The notes under the pieces: generated by a model
What the model was told of the DNA's origin: nothing
Databases searched by the model: none
The model's input: only the letters and a program-made list of their open reading frames with translations
Position numbers and translations under genes: made by a program
Shown: in pieces, positions 1 to 8,848 of the stretch
How positions within the stretch are numbered: position 1 is the first letter of the stretch
How the letters are laid out: every line of letters starts with the position of its first letter
Assembly: GCF_030164425.1 (NCBI RefSeq)
Contig: NZ_JASNJD010000005.1
Coordinates: 62,001-126,000, forward strand
Reading direction: 5' to 3'
Length of the DNA: 64,000 bases
Origin: Pseudodonghicola flavimaris
Lineage (GTDB): Bacteria > Pseudomonadota > Alphaproteobacteria > Rhodobacterales > Rhodobacteraceae

Positions 1-565
1 CGGCGGCGGCGCGCTTCTGGCTCTCCAGCGCGAAGGCGTCCTGCGCCTCGCGGGTGATGCTGTGCTCATCGGCGACATTCTCGGCGGTCACGCCCATATG
101 GCCGGTGCCGAAGGGACAGCTCAGCGCCCCCAGCATCATGTCCAGCGCCTTGATGTCACCCATCTTAGCGCCCCAGCGCGCTTGCGGCAGGATATAGGGC
201 GAGCGGGACATCGCTTCGGCACCGCCGGCCAGGGCGAACTCCGCATCGCCGAGCATCAGCGACTGCACCGCCGAGACGATGGCCTGCGCGCCCGAGCCAC
301 ACAGCCGGTTGACGTTCATCGCCGGGGTGCCATTGGGAATGCCGGCCTGGATCGCTGCCACCCGCGACAGGTACATGTCGCGCGGCTCGGTGTTGATGAC
401 GTGGCCGAAGACCACATTGCCGATCTGCGCCGGTTCGACCCCGGAACGCTCCATCGCGGCCTTGGCGGCAATGGTCGCGGTGTCGATGGGGGCGATGCCG
501 GACAGCGACCCGCCAAAGGTGCCGATGGCGGTGCGGGCGCCGTCCAGAATTACGATCTCGGTCAT
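1..565 (-). CDS. Acetyl-CoA acetyltransferase (thiolase), 3' part outside window
   Basis: The translation opens MTEIVILDGARTAIGTFGG, the usual start of degradative and biosynthetic thiolases that interconvert two acetyl-CoA and acetoacetyl-CoA (PhaA/AtoB type). The nucleophilic cysteine is Cys89 in NRLCGSGAQA, followed by the AGGAEAMSRSPY segment typical of the family. About 188 codons are visible; the His and Cys of the C-terminal half lie beyond position 1, so completeness cannot be judged. The start ATG at 565 is preceded by a GAGGAGA ribosome site. It diverges from the XRE-cupin regulator across 143 bp. The family is certain; the choice between polyhydroxybutyrate synthesis and fatty or amino acid breakdown is open. 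Confidence 0.9.
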   Translation of the reverse strand, partial: MTEIVILDGARTAIGTFGGSLSGIAPIDTATIAAKAAMERSGVEPAQIGNVVFGHVINTEPRDMYLSRVAAIQAGIPNGTPAMNVNRLCGSGAQAIVSAVQSLMLGDAEFALAGGAEAMSRSPYILPQARWGAKMGDIKALDMMLGALSCPFGTGHMGVTAENVADEHSITREAQDAFALESQKRAAA

Positions 566-708
566 GACAGAATGTCTCCTCGTCCAGATTCGGCGGCATT
601 ATGGGGGGGCCGTCGGGGAATGTCTTCCCATGACGTTGTGACAAAACGGTGCGGCAGATGCCAGCGCCCGGCTTGACTTGTCCGCCGGCACCGCGCAGGA
701 ATTCCGTC

Positions 709-1275
709 ATGACGGAAAGAACAGACGATATCCTGTCGCGCCTGCCGGAGCGGCTGAAACAGGCGCGCCGCGCCAAGGGGCTGTCGCTTGAAGCGGTGGC
801 GCGGCTGTCGGGCGTGTCGCGGTCGATGGTCAGCCAGATCGAACGCGGCGAATCCAGCCCGACGATCTCGACCCTGTGGAACCTGACCCGGGCGCTGCAG
901 ATGGATTTCGCCGGGCTGCTGGACGATGCCGCCGGCGGCACCCCGGAGGTCGAGGTGCTGCGCGCCAGCGCCGCGCCGCGGATCGAGATGGGCCAGGGCT
1001 GCCATATCCTGATCCTGTCGCCGCCTGAGGAAGCCGGCCGGCACGAGGTTTACGACATCCGCTTCGATGCCGGCGGCAAGCTGATCAGCCAGCCGCACCA
1101 GCGCGGCGCCACCGAGCAGCTCACCGTGCTGGAGGGGCAAGTTCAGGTCGGCTCCGGCGCCGCCAGCGACACCCTCACCGCCGGGGATACTGCCCGCTAC
1201 GCCGCCGACATTCCCCATGCGATCGAGGCGCTGGAGGGGCCCGCACGGGTGTTCCTGATCGTGAAGGATGCCTAG
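709..1275 (+). CDS. XRE-family transcriptional regulator with C-terminal cupin domain
   Basis: This is a 188-residue protein. An N-terminal helix-turn-helix (about residues 10-65, with LSLEAVARLSGVSRSMVSQIE) is typical of XRE/Cro regulators. A C-terminal cupin sensor domain (about 105-185) contains the HQRGATEQLTVLEGQVQV strand pair. Such XRE-cupin proteins usually bind a small ligand in the cupin and repress or activate neighbouring catabolic genes. It lies 115 bp upstream of kbl-tdh on the same strand, so a role in threonine/glycine metabolism is inferred. The start at 709 is chosen over an upstream in-frame start because homology begins at MTERTDDIL and AGGA lies eight bases before it. Confidence 0.85.
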   Translation: MTERTDDILSRLPERLKQARRAKGLSLEAVARLSGVSRSMVSQIERGESSPTISTLWNLTRALQMDFAGLLDDAAGGTPEVEVLRASAAPRIEMGQGCHILILSPPEEAGRHEVYDIRFDAGGKLISQPHQRGATEQLTVLEGQVQVGSGAASDTLTAGDTARYAADIPHAIEALEGPARVFLIVKDA

Positions 1276-1293
1276 GCCGGACAGACATCGAAA

Positions 1294-1347
1294 TCCGTTA
1301 AAACAGATTTTTTCCGTTAAATAGGATTTTTTCGTTTCGATAACGGA
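1294..1347. promoter_or_regulatory. Tandem and inverted TCCGTTA half-sites upstream of kbl
   Basis: Two 19-bp direct repeats (1294-1312 and 1313-1331) each read TCCGTTAAA, a three-base variable part, then ATTTTT, and match at 16 of 19 positions. A third half-site in inverted orientation, TAACGGA, is at 1341-1347. The segment is strikingly AT-rich against its surroundings and sits 44-97 bp before the kbl start. It looks like a multi-site operator. The binder is unknown; the XRE-cupin protein encoded just upstream is the obvious candidate, by inference only. Confidence 0.55.
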
Positions 1348-1390
1348 TGGCGCGTGTTACCCTCTTCTCAGTTTTCGAGGAGACTCACCC

Positions 1391-2575
1391 ATGTCCGAGG
1401 CATTCCTGTCCCAGCTGAGCGACACCCTGAGCGAGATCGCGGCAGAGGGGCTTTTCAAGCGCGAGCGGCTGATCACCTCGCCGCAGGGCGGCAGCATCGA
1501 TGTCGGTTCCCGGCATCTGATCAACCTCTGCGCCAACAACTACCTGGGGCTCGCCGACGATCCGGCGCTGATCCAGGCGGCGAAACAGGCGATGGACAGC
1601 CACGGCTATGGCATGGCCAGCGTCCGGTTCATCTGCGGCACCCAGGATCTGCACCGGCAGCTGGAACAAAAGCTGGCGGCGTTTCTGGGGATGGAGGATG
1701 CGATCCTCTATGCCGCCTGTTTCGACGCCAATGGCGGGCTGTTCGAACCGCTGCTGGGACCGGAAGATGCCATCGTCTCCGACGCGCTCAACCATGCCTC
1801 GATCATCGATGGCATCCGACTCTGCAAGGCACGACGCTATCGCTACGCCAATTCCGACATGGCGGATCTCGAAACCCAGCTGCAGACCGCCCGCGCCGAG
1901 GGCGCCCGACATGTGATGATCGCCACCGACGGGGTGTTCAGCATGGACGGTTACCTGGCGAAACTGCCGGAGATCCGCCGGTTGGCGGATCAGTACGGCG
2001 CGGTCCTGATGGTGGACGATTGCCATGCGACCGGGTTCATGGGGCCGGCAGGCGCCGGCACGCCGGATCACTTCGGGGTCAGCGCCGACATCCTGACCGG
2101 CACGCTGGGCAAGGCGCTTGGCGGCGCGATCGGCGGCTATACCGCCGGGCCGCAGCCGGTGATCGACATGCTGCGACAGCGGTCGCGCCCCTATCTCTTC
2201 TCCAACGCGCTGCCGCCGGCGGTGGTGGCGGCGGGTCTGGCCGCGCTCGATCTGGTGGCCTCGGGGGCCGAGCGCCGCGCCGCCCTGCACGGCAATGCCG
2301 CCTACTGGCGCGCCGGGCTCGGCGATCTGGGCTTCGATCTGCTGCCCGGCGAACACCCGATCATCCCGGTCATGCTGGGCGAGGCGCGGCTGGCGCAGGA
2401 GATGGCGGCGCGGCTGTTCGAAGAGGGCGTCTATGTCTCCGGCTTCTTCTATCCGGTGGTGCCGAAGGGCCAGGCCCGCATCCGCACCCAGATGAACGCG
2501 GCGCTCAGCCGCGACGACCTCGACCGTGCGCTGGCCGCTTTCGCCCGCGCCGGCACAGCTTGCGGAGTGATCTGA
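1391..2575 (+). CDS. kbl: Glycine C-acetyltransferase (2-amino-3-ketobutyrate CoA ligase)
   Basis: This 394-residue PLP enzyme of the alpha-oxoamine synthase family cleaves 2-amino-3-ketobutyrate with CoA to glycine and acetyl-CoA, the second step of threonine degradation. Recognisable segments are the N-terminal [15 protein letters not shown], the [17 protein letters not shown] and [11 protein letters not shown] region holding the cofactor-binding Asp and His, and the PLP lysine in [11 protein letters not shown]. The length equals that of the E. coli enzyme. It overlaps the tdh start by one base (TGATG), so the two are translationally coupled. Partnership with tdh makes the assignment secure. 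Confidence 0.97.
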   Translation: MSEAFLSQLSDTLSEIAAEGLFKRERLITSPQGGSIDVGSRHLINLCANNYLGLADDPALIQAAKQAMDSHGYGMASVRFICGTQDLHRQLEQKLAAFLGMEDAILYAACFDANGGLFEPLLGPEDAIVSDALNHASIIDGIRLCKARRYRYANSDMADLETQLQTARAEGARHVMIATDGVFSMDGYLAKLPEIRRLADQYGAVLMVDDCHATGFMGPAGAGTPDHFGVSADILTGTLGKALGGAIGGYTAGPQPVIDMLRQRSRPYLFSNALPPAVVAAGLAALDLVASGAERRAALHGNAAYWRAGLGDLGFDLLPGEHPIIPVMLGEARLAQEMAARLFEEGVYVSGFFYPVVPKGQARIRTQMNAALSRDDLDRALAAFARAGTACGVI

Positions 2576-3621
2576 TGCGCAGAAACACCATGAAAGCCCT
2601 GGAGAAGTCGCAGCCCGCCGAAGGGCTCTGGATGATCGAGGCGCCGGTGCCCGAAATCGGCCCGGACGATGTGCTGATCCGGGTGAAAAAGACCGGCATC
2701 TGCGGCACCGACGTGCATATCTGGAACTGGGACGACTGGGCGCAGAACACCGTGCCGGTGCCGCTGATCACCGGCCATGAATTCGCCGGCGAGATTGTCG
2801 AACTCGGCCGCAATGTCACCGATCTGGAAATCGGCCAACGCTGTTCCGGCGAGGGGCATCTGATCGGTCGCCATTCTCGCCAGTCCCGCGCCGGGCGGTT
2901 TCATCTGGACCCCGAGACCCGCGGCATCGGCGTCAACGAACAGGGCTGCTTTGCGGAATACCTGCGGCTGCCGGCCTTCAACGTGGTGCCGCTTCCCGAT
3001 GCGATCCCGGACGAGATCGGCGCGATCCTCGATCCGCTGGGCAATGCGGTCCACACCGCGCTCAGCTTCGATCTGATCGGCGAGGACGTTCTGATCACCG
3101 GTGCCGGCCCCATCGGCATCATGGCCGCCGCCGTCGCCCAGCATGTCGGTGCCCGCCATGTGGTGATCACCGACATCAACCCCTACCGGCTGAAACTGGC
3201 CGAAGAGGTCACCGACGTGGTTGCGGTCAATATCGCCGAAACCGACCTGCGCGACGTGATGTCCGATCTGGGCATGAAGCAGGGCTTCGATATCGGGCTG
3301 GAGATGTCGGGCAACCAGGCCGCCTTCGATCAGATGGTCGAGGCGCTGGTGATGGGTGGCCGCGTCGCCCTGCTGGGCCTGCCGCCGGGCAAATCGCAAG
3401 TCGACTGGCGCCGCATCGTGTTCAAGGCGCTGACCATCAAGGGGGTCTACGGCCGCGAGATCTTCGAGACCTGGTACAAGATGATTGCCATGCTGGAGGA
3501 CGGGCTGGATATCGGCCGGATCATTACTCACCGCTACCCGGCCGATGCCTTCGCCGAGGGATTCGACGCCATGCGATCGGGCCAGAGCGGCAAGGTGGTG
3601 CTCGACTGGACCGCGGGCTGA
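2575..3621 (+). CDS. tdh: L-threonine 3-dehydrogenase
   Basis: This 348-residue medium-chain dehydrogenase oxidises threonine to 2-amino-3-ketobutyrate with NAD+, feeding Kbl. The catalytic zinc ligands appear as Cys43 in TGICGTDVH and His68-Glu69 in GHEF; the nucleotide-binding turn is [13 protein letters not shown]. Collinearity with E. coli Tdh continues to the C-terminal [10 protein letters not shown]. The segment that carries four structural-zinc cysteines in E. coli Tdh (around residues 97-111) here reads [15 protein letters not shown] and has none, so the structural zinc site is absent. The start overlaps the kbl stop and GCGGAG lies just upstream; a second ATG at 2590 is an alternative. 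Confidence 0.95.
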   Translation: MRRNTMKALEKSQPAEGLWMIEAPVPEIGPDDVLIRVKKTGICGTDVHIWNWDDWAQNTVPVPLITGHEFAGEIVELGRNVTDLEIGQRCSGEGHLIGRHSRQSRAGRFHLDPETRGIGVNEQGCFAEYLRLPAFNVVPLPDAIPDEIGAILDPLGNAVHTALSFDLIGEDVLITGAGPIGIMAAAVAQHVGARHVVITDINPYRLKLAEEVTDVVAVNIAETDLRDVMSDLGMKQGFDIGLEMSGNQAAFDQMVEALVMGGRVALLGLPPGKSQVDWRRIVFKALTIKGVYGREIFETWYKMIAMLEDGLDIGRIITHRYPADAFAEGFDAMRSGQSGKVVLDWTAG

Positions 3622-3629
3622 GCCCGCGG
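3611..3629 (+). terminator. GC-rich hairpin across the tdh stop codon
   Basis: CCGCGGGC (3611-3618) and GCCCGCGG (3622-3629) form a perfect 8-bp stem whose three-base loop is the tdh TGA stop. No T-run follows, so it may act as an mRNA 3' stabiliser or a Rho-assisted terminator rather than a classical intrinsic one. It lies between convergent tdh and ubiB. Confidence 0.4.
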
Positions 3630-3634
3630 ACTGG

Positions 3635-3690
3635 TCCGTCCCGCTAGGCCCGTCGAGCTAAGCCCGTCGCGCTCTGCCCGTCTGGTTCAG
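3635..3690. repeat. Four degenerate 14-bp tandem units between tdh and ubiB
   Basis: Successive 14-bp blocks at 3635, 3649, 3663 and 3677 begin tCCGTC or CCCGTC and continue with a similar gagctaag-like tail. The last unit runs over the ubiB stop codon (3687-3689). The array fills the convergent intergenic gap; no function can be read from it. Confidence 0.45.
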
Positions 3691-5222
3691 TCGAACAGGA
3701 ACAGCCCCAGCGCCAGGCCACCGGCCCCGGCCAGCGCGCTCAGCACCACGGTGGCAATCAGCAGCCCCCAGCGAATCCGTCCCTGTACCGGGGCCGGATG
3801 CGTCTGGGCGATCAGCGCCGCCTCGACCAGCCCGGGCAGCCGCGGGCCGAAACGGCCCATGACCTTGGCGGTCTTGATCAGGTCGCCGATCACCGCGCGC
3901 GGGCCGATGGATTGCTTGATATATTCCTCGACCACCGGCTTGGCGACTTCCCAGATATTGATATGCGGGTTGAGCGAGCGCGACACCCCTTCGACCACCA
4001 CCATGGTGCGCTGCAGCAGGATCAGTTCGGTCCGCGTCTCCATGCCGAAGCGCTCGGTCACCTCGAAGAGATAAGACAGCAGCCGACCCATCGAGATATG
4101 GGTGGCGTCCATGCCGAAGATCGGCTCGCCCACGGCGCGCAGCGCCCGGGCGAATTCATCGACATCGCGGTTGGCGGGGACATAGCCGGCCTCGAAATGC
4201 ACCTCCGCCACGCGCTTGTAATCGCGGCGGATGAAGCCATAGAGGATCTCGGCATAGACCCGGCGGGTGTATTCATCGATATGGCCCATGATGCCGAAGT
4301 CATAGGCGATGATCTCACCGGTGGCGGCGACCTTCAGGTTACCCTGATGCATGTCGGCGTGGAAGAAACCGTCGCGCAGCGCATGGTTCAGGAACAGGGT
4401 CAGCACCCGCTCGCCCAGCTCTGCCCGGTCCAGCCCGGCGGCATCCAGCGCGTCGTTGTCGCCCAGCGGAATGCCATCGGCCCAGCCCAGCGTCATCACC
4501 CGGCGGGACGACAGATGCCACTGAATCGACGGTACGCGAAATCCCGGGTCCTCCGACGTGTTGGCGGCAAATTCCGAGGCGGAGGCGCTCTCCAGCCGCA
4601 GGTCCAGTTCGCCCCGGACCACGCCGTCGAAATGGGTGATTACATCCATCGGCCGCAGCCGCCGCGCCCCGGGGGCGAACAGCTCGACGATATTGGCGGC
4701 GAAATAGAAGGCATCGACATCGCGGCGGAACGCCCGTTCGATCCCCGGCCGCAGCACCTTGACCGCCACGTCCTGCCCGGTTTCGGCCAGCCGTGCCCGG
4801 TGGACCTGGGCGATGGAGGCCGCAGCGATCGGCTCTGAGAATTCCGAGAACACCTGATCGACGGAGACGCCCAGCTCCTTCTCGATCTCGGCCTTGGCGA
4901 CGGCACGCGGGAAAGGCGGCAGCTGGTCCTGCAACACCCGCAGCTGCTGTGCCAGCTCGCCACCGACCACATCGGGCCGGGTCGAGAGCACCTGGCCGAA
5001 CTTGATATAGGCCGGCCCCAGCGCGGTCAGCGCCCGGGTCGCCGGCGGCATCTCGGGATCGCCCTTGTAGCCCAGCCACATGAAGGGCTTGCCGAGAGCA
5101 TGGGCCAGAATCCGCAGGACGCGTGGCGCCTCGAAGGCATCGAGCACCACATTCATCGCGCCGGTGCGCTCAAACGTGGCGCCGGTACGGATCAGGCGCC
5201 AGATGTTATGCGGACCCCTCAC
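3687..5222 (-). CDS. ubiB: UbiB/ABC1-family protein for ubiquinone biosynthesis
   Basis: This 511-residue ADCK/ABC1 atypical kinase-like ATPase is required for coenzyme Q synthesis, probably by extracting lipid intermediates from the membrane. The family KxGQ motif is present as [13 protein letters not shown], then the Ala-rich loop [11 protein letters not shown], the Lys in VAVKVLRPG, and the catalytic/metal segment [11 protein letters not shown] with YDFGIMG. The C-terminus is a hydrophobic helix (about residues 480-510) that anchors it in the inner membrane. It starts with GTG inside the ubiE stop (GTGA, four-base overlap), so ubiE-ubiB is a coupled operon. Length and order are normal for alphaproteobacteria. 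Confidence 0.95.
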   Translation of the reverse strand: MRGPHNIWRLIRTGATFERTGAMNVVLDAFEAPRVLRILAHALGKPFMWLGYKGDPEMPPATRALTALGPAYIKFGQVLSTRPDVVGGELAQQLRVLQDQLPPFPRAVAKAEIEKELGVSVDQVFSEFSEPIAAASIAQVHRARLAETGQDVAVKVLRPGIERAFRRDVDAFYFAANIVELFAPGARRLRPMDVITHFDGVVRGELDLRLESASASEFAANTSEDPGFRVPSIQWHLSSRRVMTLGWADGIPLGDNDALDAAGLDRAELGERVLTLFLNHALRDGFFHADMHQGNLKVAATGEIIAYDFGIMGHIDEYTRRVYAEILYGFIRRDYKRVAEVHFEAGYVPANRDVDEFARALRAVGEPIFGMDATHISMGRLLSYLFEVTERFGMETRTELILLQRTMVVVEGVSRSLNPHINIWEVAKPVVEEYIKQSIGPRAVIGDLIKTAKVMGRFGPRLPGLVEAALIAQTHPAPVQGRIRWGLLIATVVLSALAGAGGLALGLFLFD

Positions 5223-5971
5223 AGTTTCCAGCCCGAGTGCAGCGCGGCGATGCCCATCGACAGGTTGCGATACTTGGCGTTGTCGAAGCCGGCGGCGCGC
5301 ACCATGCTCAGGAAGGTCTCCTGATCGGGGAACTTGCGGATCGATTCGACCAGATACTGATAGCTGTCACGGTCGTTGGCGATCAGCTTGCCCATGCGCG
5401 GAATGACGTTGAAGCTGTAGAGATCGTAAAGCTTCTGCATCCCGGGATTGGGCAGCTGGCTGAACTCCAGCACCATCAGCCGGCCACCGGGTTTCAGCAC
5501 CCGGTAGGCCTCGTTCAGCGCCTCCTGCGGGCGGGTCACGTTCCGGATGCCGAAGCTGATGGTATAGACGTCAAAGGTGTTGTCGGCGAAGGGCAGCGCC
5601 ATGGCATCGCCCACCACCCAGTCCAGGCTGTCGGCCATCTCCGCCGCCTCGGCCCGCTTGCGGCCCTCGATCAGCATCGGCTCGGTCAGGTCGAGCACGG
5701 TGGCATGGCCATGGCCGGCGCGGTCGAGGAAGCGGAAGGAGATATCGCCGGTGCCCCCCGCCACGTCCAGCAGCCGCTGACCCGGGCGCGGCGCCAGCCA
5801 GTCCATCATCGCGTCCTTCCAGACCCGGTGGATGCCCATGCTCATCACATCGTTCATGATGTCGTATTTCGAGGCGACCGAGTTGAACACGCCCTGCACG
5901 CGGCCCGCCTTCTCGGTCTCCGGCACGGTTTGAAATCCGAAGTGGGTGGTATTGTCGGTTTGGTCTGCCAT
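5219..5971 (-). CDS. ubiE: Demethylmenaquinol/ubiquinone methyltransferase UbiE
   Basis: This 250-residue class I SAM methyltransferase performs the C-methylation step of ubiquinone (and, where present, menaquinone) synthesis. Family signatures are [20 protein letters not shown] near the N-terminus, the SAM-binding [29 protein letters not shown], and the C-terminal [10 protein letters not shown]. The start at 5971 fits the family N-terminus [16 protein letters not shown]. The frame stays open far upstream through mutM, but that extension is only antisense to mutM. It diverges from mutM with 87 bp between the starts. Confidence 0.96.
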   Translation of the reverse strand: MADQTDNTTHFGFQTVPETEKAGRVQGVFNSVASKYDIMNDVMSMGIHRVWKDAMMDWLAPRPGQRLLDVAGGTGDISFRFLDRAGHGHATVLDLTEPMLIEGRKRAEAAEMADSLDWVVGDAMALPFADNTFDVYTISFGIRNVTRPQEALNEAYRVLKPGGRLMVLEFSQLPNPGMQKLYDLYSFNVIPRMGKLIANDRDSYQYLVESIRKFPDQETFLSMVRAAGFDNAKYRNLSMGIAALHSGWKL

Positions 5972-6058
5972 GGGGTCTTGCCGTTCCTTGCGATCCGCCC
6001 TTGTTATAGGGCGCATGCGGGCAGGCACAATGCGGCCCGGTCGATCAGGAGCGAGAGA

Positions 6059-6910
6059 ATGCCGGAATTGCCTGAGGTCGAGACGGTTCGTCGCGGTCTG
6101 GCCCCGGTGATGGAGGGCCAGGTGATGGCGCGGGTGGAGGTGAATCGCCCCGATCTGCGCTGGCCCTTCCCCGAGCGGATGGCGGAGCGGCTGACGGGTC
6201 GGCGGGTGCTGCAGCTGCGGCGGCGGTCGAAATACCTGCTGGGCGATCTGGATTCGGGCGAGACGCTGCTGATCCATCTGGGCATGTCGGGGCGGATGAC
6301 GGTGTCGGGTGATCCGCTGGGCCGCTTCGTCCACGATCACCCGGCGGCGCAGAAACACGATCATGTGGTCTTTCACATGGAAAGCGGCGCCCGCATCACC
6401 TTCAACGATCCGCGCCGCTTCGGCGCGATGGACCTGATGCCGACGGCGACCGCCGATCAGCACCGGCTGCTGTCGGTGCTGGGCCCCGAGCCCCTGGGCA
6501 ACGATTTCCACGAGGCCCATCTGATCGCCGCCTTCCGCGGTAAGAACACCCCGGTCAAATCGGCGCTGCTGGACCAGGGAATCGTCGCCGGACTCGGCAA
6601 CATCTATGTCTGCGAGGCGCTTTTCCGTTGCGGCATCTCTCCGCTGCGCAAGGCCGGCCAGATTTCCGCGGCCCGCGTCGCGACCCTGGTTCCGGCGATC
6701 CGCGACGTGCTGGAACGGGCCATCGCGGCAGGTGGATCGTCGCTGAAGGATTTCCGCCAAGCCGATGGCGAACTTGGATATTTCCAGCATTCCTTCGATG
6801 TCTACGGACGCGAGGGCCTGCCCTGCCGGACACCCGGTTGCAGCGACACGATCCGCCGCAAGGTGCAATCCGGGCGCTCGACCTTCTACTGCCCCAGTTG
6901 CCAAAGATAG
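6059..6910 (+). CDS. mutM: Formamidopyrimidine-DNA glycosylase
   Basis: This 283-residue bifunctional DNA glycosylase/AP lyase removes 8-oxoguanine and formamidopyrimidines. The catalytic N-terminal proline lies in [14 protein letters not shown], where Pro2 becomes the nucleophile. Helix-two-turn-helix residues appear as [16 protein letters not shown]. The C-terminal zinc finger reads [15 protein letters not shown] then YCPSCQR, with four residues between the first two cysteines. The start is fixed because the protein must begin MPELPE; in-frame sequence further upstream is antisense to ubiE. The pairing with divergent ubiE is a common alphaproteobacterial arrangement. Confidence 0.97.
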   Translation: MPELPEVETVRRGLAPVMEGQVMARVEVNRPDLRWPFPERMAERLTGRRVLQLRRRSKYLLGDLDSGETLLIHLGMSGRMTVSGDPLGRFVHDHPAAQKHDHVVFHMESGARITFNDPRRFGAMDLMPTATADQHRLLSVLGPEPLGNDFHEAHLIAAFRGKNTPVKSALLDQGIVAGLGNIYVCEALFRCGISPLRKAGQISAARVATLVPAIRDVLERAIAAGGSSLKDFRQADGELGYFQHSFDVYGREGLPCRTPGCSDTIRRKVQSGRSTFYCPSCQR

Positions 6911-6976
6911 CTTGAACCATGAGGCTCCCGTGGTAAGGACTCCTACCTGACTGCAACAAGCGAAAGCGAAACGCAT

Positions 6977-7753
6977 ATGGCCTTCGAGACGATCACCGTC
7001 GAAGTGGACGATCACGTTTCCCTCATCAAGCTCAGCCGCCCGGAAGCGCTCAATGCACTGAACAGCGAGCTTCTCGGCGAGCTCTGCCAGGCGCTGAAAG
7101 AGGCCGACGACAACGACAAGGTGCGCTGCGTCGTCATCACCGGGTCGGAAAAGGCCTTCGCCGCCGGCGCCGATATCAAGGAGATGTCGGAGAAGAGCTT
7201 TGTCGATGTCTTCACCGAAAACCTGTTTGCCGAGGCCATCGACAGCATCGCCGGGACCCGCAAGCCGGTGATCGCCGCGGTGTCGGGCTATGCCCTGGGC
7301 GGCGGCTGCGAACTGGCGATGGCCTGCGATTTCATCATCGCCGCCGAGACGGCCAAATTCGGCCAGCCCGAGATCAACTTGGGTGTGATCGCCGGCATGG
7401 GCGGCACCCAGCGGCTTACCCGCGCCATCGGCAAGGCCAAGGCGATGGACATGAACCTGACCGGCCGCTTCATGGATGCCGAAGAGGCCGAGCGCGCCGG
7501 GCTGGTCAGCCGCGTCGTGCCCGCCAAGAAGCTGATGGAAGAGGCCATGGGCGCCGCCACCAAGATCGCGGAAAAATCGATGCCCTCGGTCCTGGCCGCC
7601 AAGGAATCGGTCAACCGCGCCTTCGAAACCACCCTGTCCGAAGGCATGCTGTTCGAACGCCGGGTGTTCCATTCGATGTTCGCCACCGAAGACCAGAAAG
7701 AGGGCATGGGCGCCTTCCTGGAAAAGCGCCAGCCGCAGTTCCGCGACAAGTGA
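6977..7753 (+). CDS. Enoyl-CoA hydratase
   Basis: This 258-residue crotonase-fold enzyme hydrates trans-2-enoyl-CoA to 3-hydroxyacyl-CoA in beta-oxidation or amino acid breakdown. The oxyanion hole is built by [11 protein letters not shown] and [14 protein letters not shown]. Both catalytic glutamates are present, Glu112 in GGCELAM and Glu132 in [10 protein letters not shown]. The length and the C-terminal [12 protein letters not shown] are typical of short-chain hydratases of the PaaF/FadB1 kind. It stands alone between mutM and rpsT, so the pathway cannot be told from context. Confidence 0.93.
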   Translation: MAFETITVEVDDHVSLIKLSRPEALNALNSELLGELCQALKEADDNDKVRCVVITGSEKAFAAGADIKEMSEKSFVDVFTENLFAEAIDSIAGTRKPVIAAVSGYALGGGCELAMACDFIIAAETAKFGQPEINLGVIAGMGGTQRLTRAIGKAKAMDMNLTGRFMDAEEAERAGLVSRVVPAKKLMEEAMGAATKIAEKSMPSVLAAKESVNRAFETTLSEGMLFERRVFHSMFATEDQKEGMGAFLEKRQPQFRDK

Positions 7754-7783
7754 GGCGGGCCCGCCCCTGCGGGACGTGCACAG

Positions 7784-7814
7784 CCTTCCGCAAGAGTATC
7801 TGGACAGAGAAAAC
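7784..7814. repeat. Dispersed intergenic element, copy 1
   Basis: This copy has the core ccgcaagagtatctggacag followed by agaaaa. It belongs to a family of short intergenic elements with the consensus ggcgRGaRtATTTggacAGA plus an A-rich tail, found at seven places in this window. It lies between the enoyl-CoA hydratase and rpsT. Confidence 0.55.
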
Positions 7815-8035
7815 CCAGGGGCGCGCGCCAGACGGCGGGCGCCCCTGATGCATCGGAACACGGTCCATTTGGGGCTTGGCAAGCGGCGGCAAAGCGACTA
7901 AGCAGCGCCGCTATACATGCGCGTGCGGCCCGCTCTGGCCAGAATCACTCTGTCCGGAGGGCGTCGCCCGGGGACCGTGTCCGGGTTCGGCCCATGCGTT
8001 TTCAACGATACCCGAACCGAGAAGGTCCGCACACA

Positions 8036-8299
8036 ATGGCAAATACGCCCCAGTCCAAGAAACGCGCCCGTCAGAACGAAGCCCGTTTCGCCGTCAACAA
8101 AGCCCGTCGTTCGCGCATCCGCACCTATCTGCGTAAAGTCGAGGAAGCCATCGCTTCCGGCGACAAGGACGCAGCCCAGGCTGCCCTGCGCGCCGCCCAG
8201 CCCGAACTGATGCGTGGCGTCACCAAGGGCGTGTTCCACAAGAACACCGCGTCGCGGAAAATGTCGCGTCTGTCGGCACGGGTCAAAGCCCTGGGCTGA
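8036..8299 (+). CDS. rpsT: 30S ribosomal protein S20
   Basis: This 87-residue, strongly basic protein begins [18 protein letters not shown], the standard S20 start. It continues with the helical [16 protein letters not shown] and the C-terminal [20 protein letters not shown]. It binds 16S rRNA early in small-subunit assembly. The start at 8036 is fixed by family homology; a longer in-frame start at 7994 is not conserved. An intrinsic terminator follows at 8332, so it is monocistronic. The rpsT-dnaA adjacency is common in alphaproteobacteria. Confidence 0.97.
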   Translation: MANTPQSKKRARQNEARFAVNKARRSRIRTYLRKVEEAIASGDKDAAQAALRAAQPELMRGVTKGVFHKNTASRKMSRLSARVKALG

Positions 8300-8331
8300 G
8301 CCCAAAAGGCACAACTCAAAAGTGTTTTTTC

Positions 8332-8362
8332 AAAAGGCGTTGCGGTTCGCGGCGCCTTTTTT
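8332..8362 (+). terminator. Intrinsic terminator of rpsT
   Basis: AAAAGGCG (8332-8339) pairs with CGCCTTTT (8353-8360), with inner GCG/CGC pairing, and runs into a T6 tract. It stands about 30 bp after the rpsT stop. Confidence 0.8.
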
Positions 8363-8848
8363 GGTGGGCCGATGCCGCGCTGCAACTTTCCGCAGGTGCG
8401 AGAGATTCTTTGGGCCGAAAGGCAGAGTCAACATCATAGTTTCATTGCCGCTCTCCGCCCGCTCTTGCTATCCCTGTGGGTGCGATTCACTCGCTTGGGG
8501 GGACAGGCTGGCTTCATAGCGAACCGACGGGCATCGGGTCGATCATGGAGCTTTTAGTCGAAGGTTCGGGGCTGCCCCGACCGCTCGATTGTCGTGCATG
8601 CCAGTATCGCGCTGGTTGCAAGACCCTGTCATGATATTGAGTGCATAGCGGTACGGGTTAACGCTCCGGTGCCGGAGCGGTGTTGTGGTTTTTTGTGTTT
8701 TTCGTGCTGCGGTGTCATCCAGATCCGGATGACGTCTGTCGATCTCTCGGCAGGCGCATGGGTAAGGTGCGACGTGAATCCCGCCGGGGCAACCCGGTCA
8801 ATGATATGAACAGGCCGCAAGGCCGACAATTCGGGATACGAGGCGCCG
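8363..8848. other. Long non-coding region upstream of dnaA with two palindromes
   Basis: About 490 bp contain no convincing gene. A perfect palindrome CGCTCCGG-TG-CCGGAGCG lies at 8662-8679 and is followed by a T/G-rich tract (8680-8702). A second inverted repeat, GTCATCC/GGATGAC, lies at 8714-8733. I see no TTATCCACA-type DnaA boxes and no strongly AT-rich unwinding element, so it is better read as the dnaA promoter/leader than as a proven origin. Confidence 0.5.

Noticed and set aside
1294-1347. Glycine riboswitch upstream of kbl
   Set aside because: The segment consists of short AT-rich direct repeats and lacks the paired conserved bulges of a glycine aptamer. It fits a protein operator better.
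8662-8679. Intrinsic terminator at the palindrome in the dnaA leader
   Set aside because: The loop is only two bases and the following tract is T/G-mixed rather than a T-run. The real rpsT terminator is at 8332-8362.
8594-8809. A 71-codon open frame in the dnaA leader
   Set aside because: It has no ribosome site, and the composition is random (many Cys and Arg). It spans both palindromes, which suggests non-coding DNA.
8363-8848. Chromosomal origin of replication beside dnaA
   Set aside because: There is no cluster of TTATCCACA-like boxes and no AT-rich unwinding region. In several alphaproteobacteria the origin is not beside dnaA.
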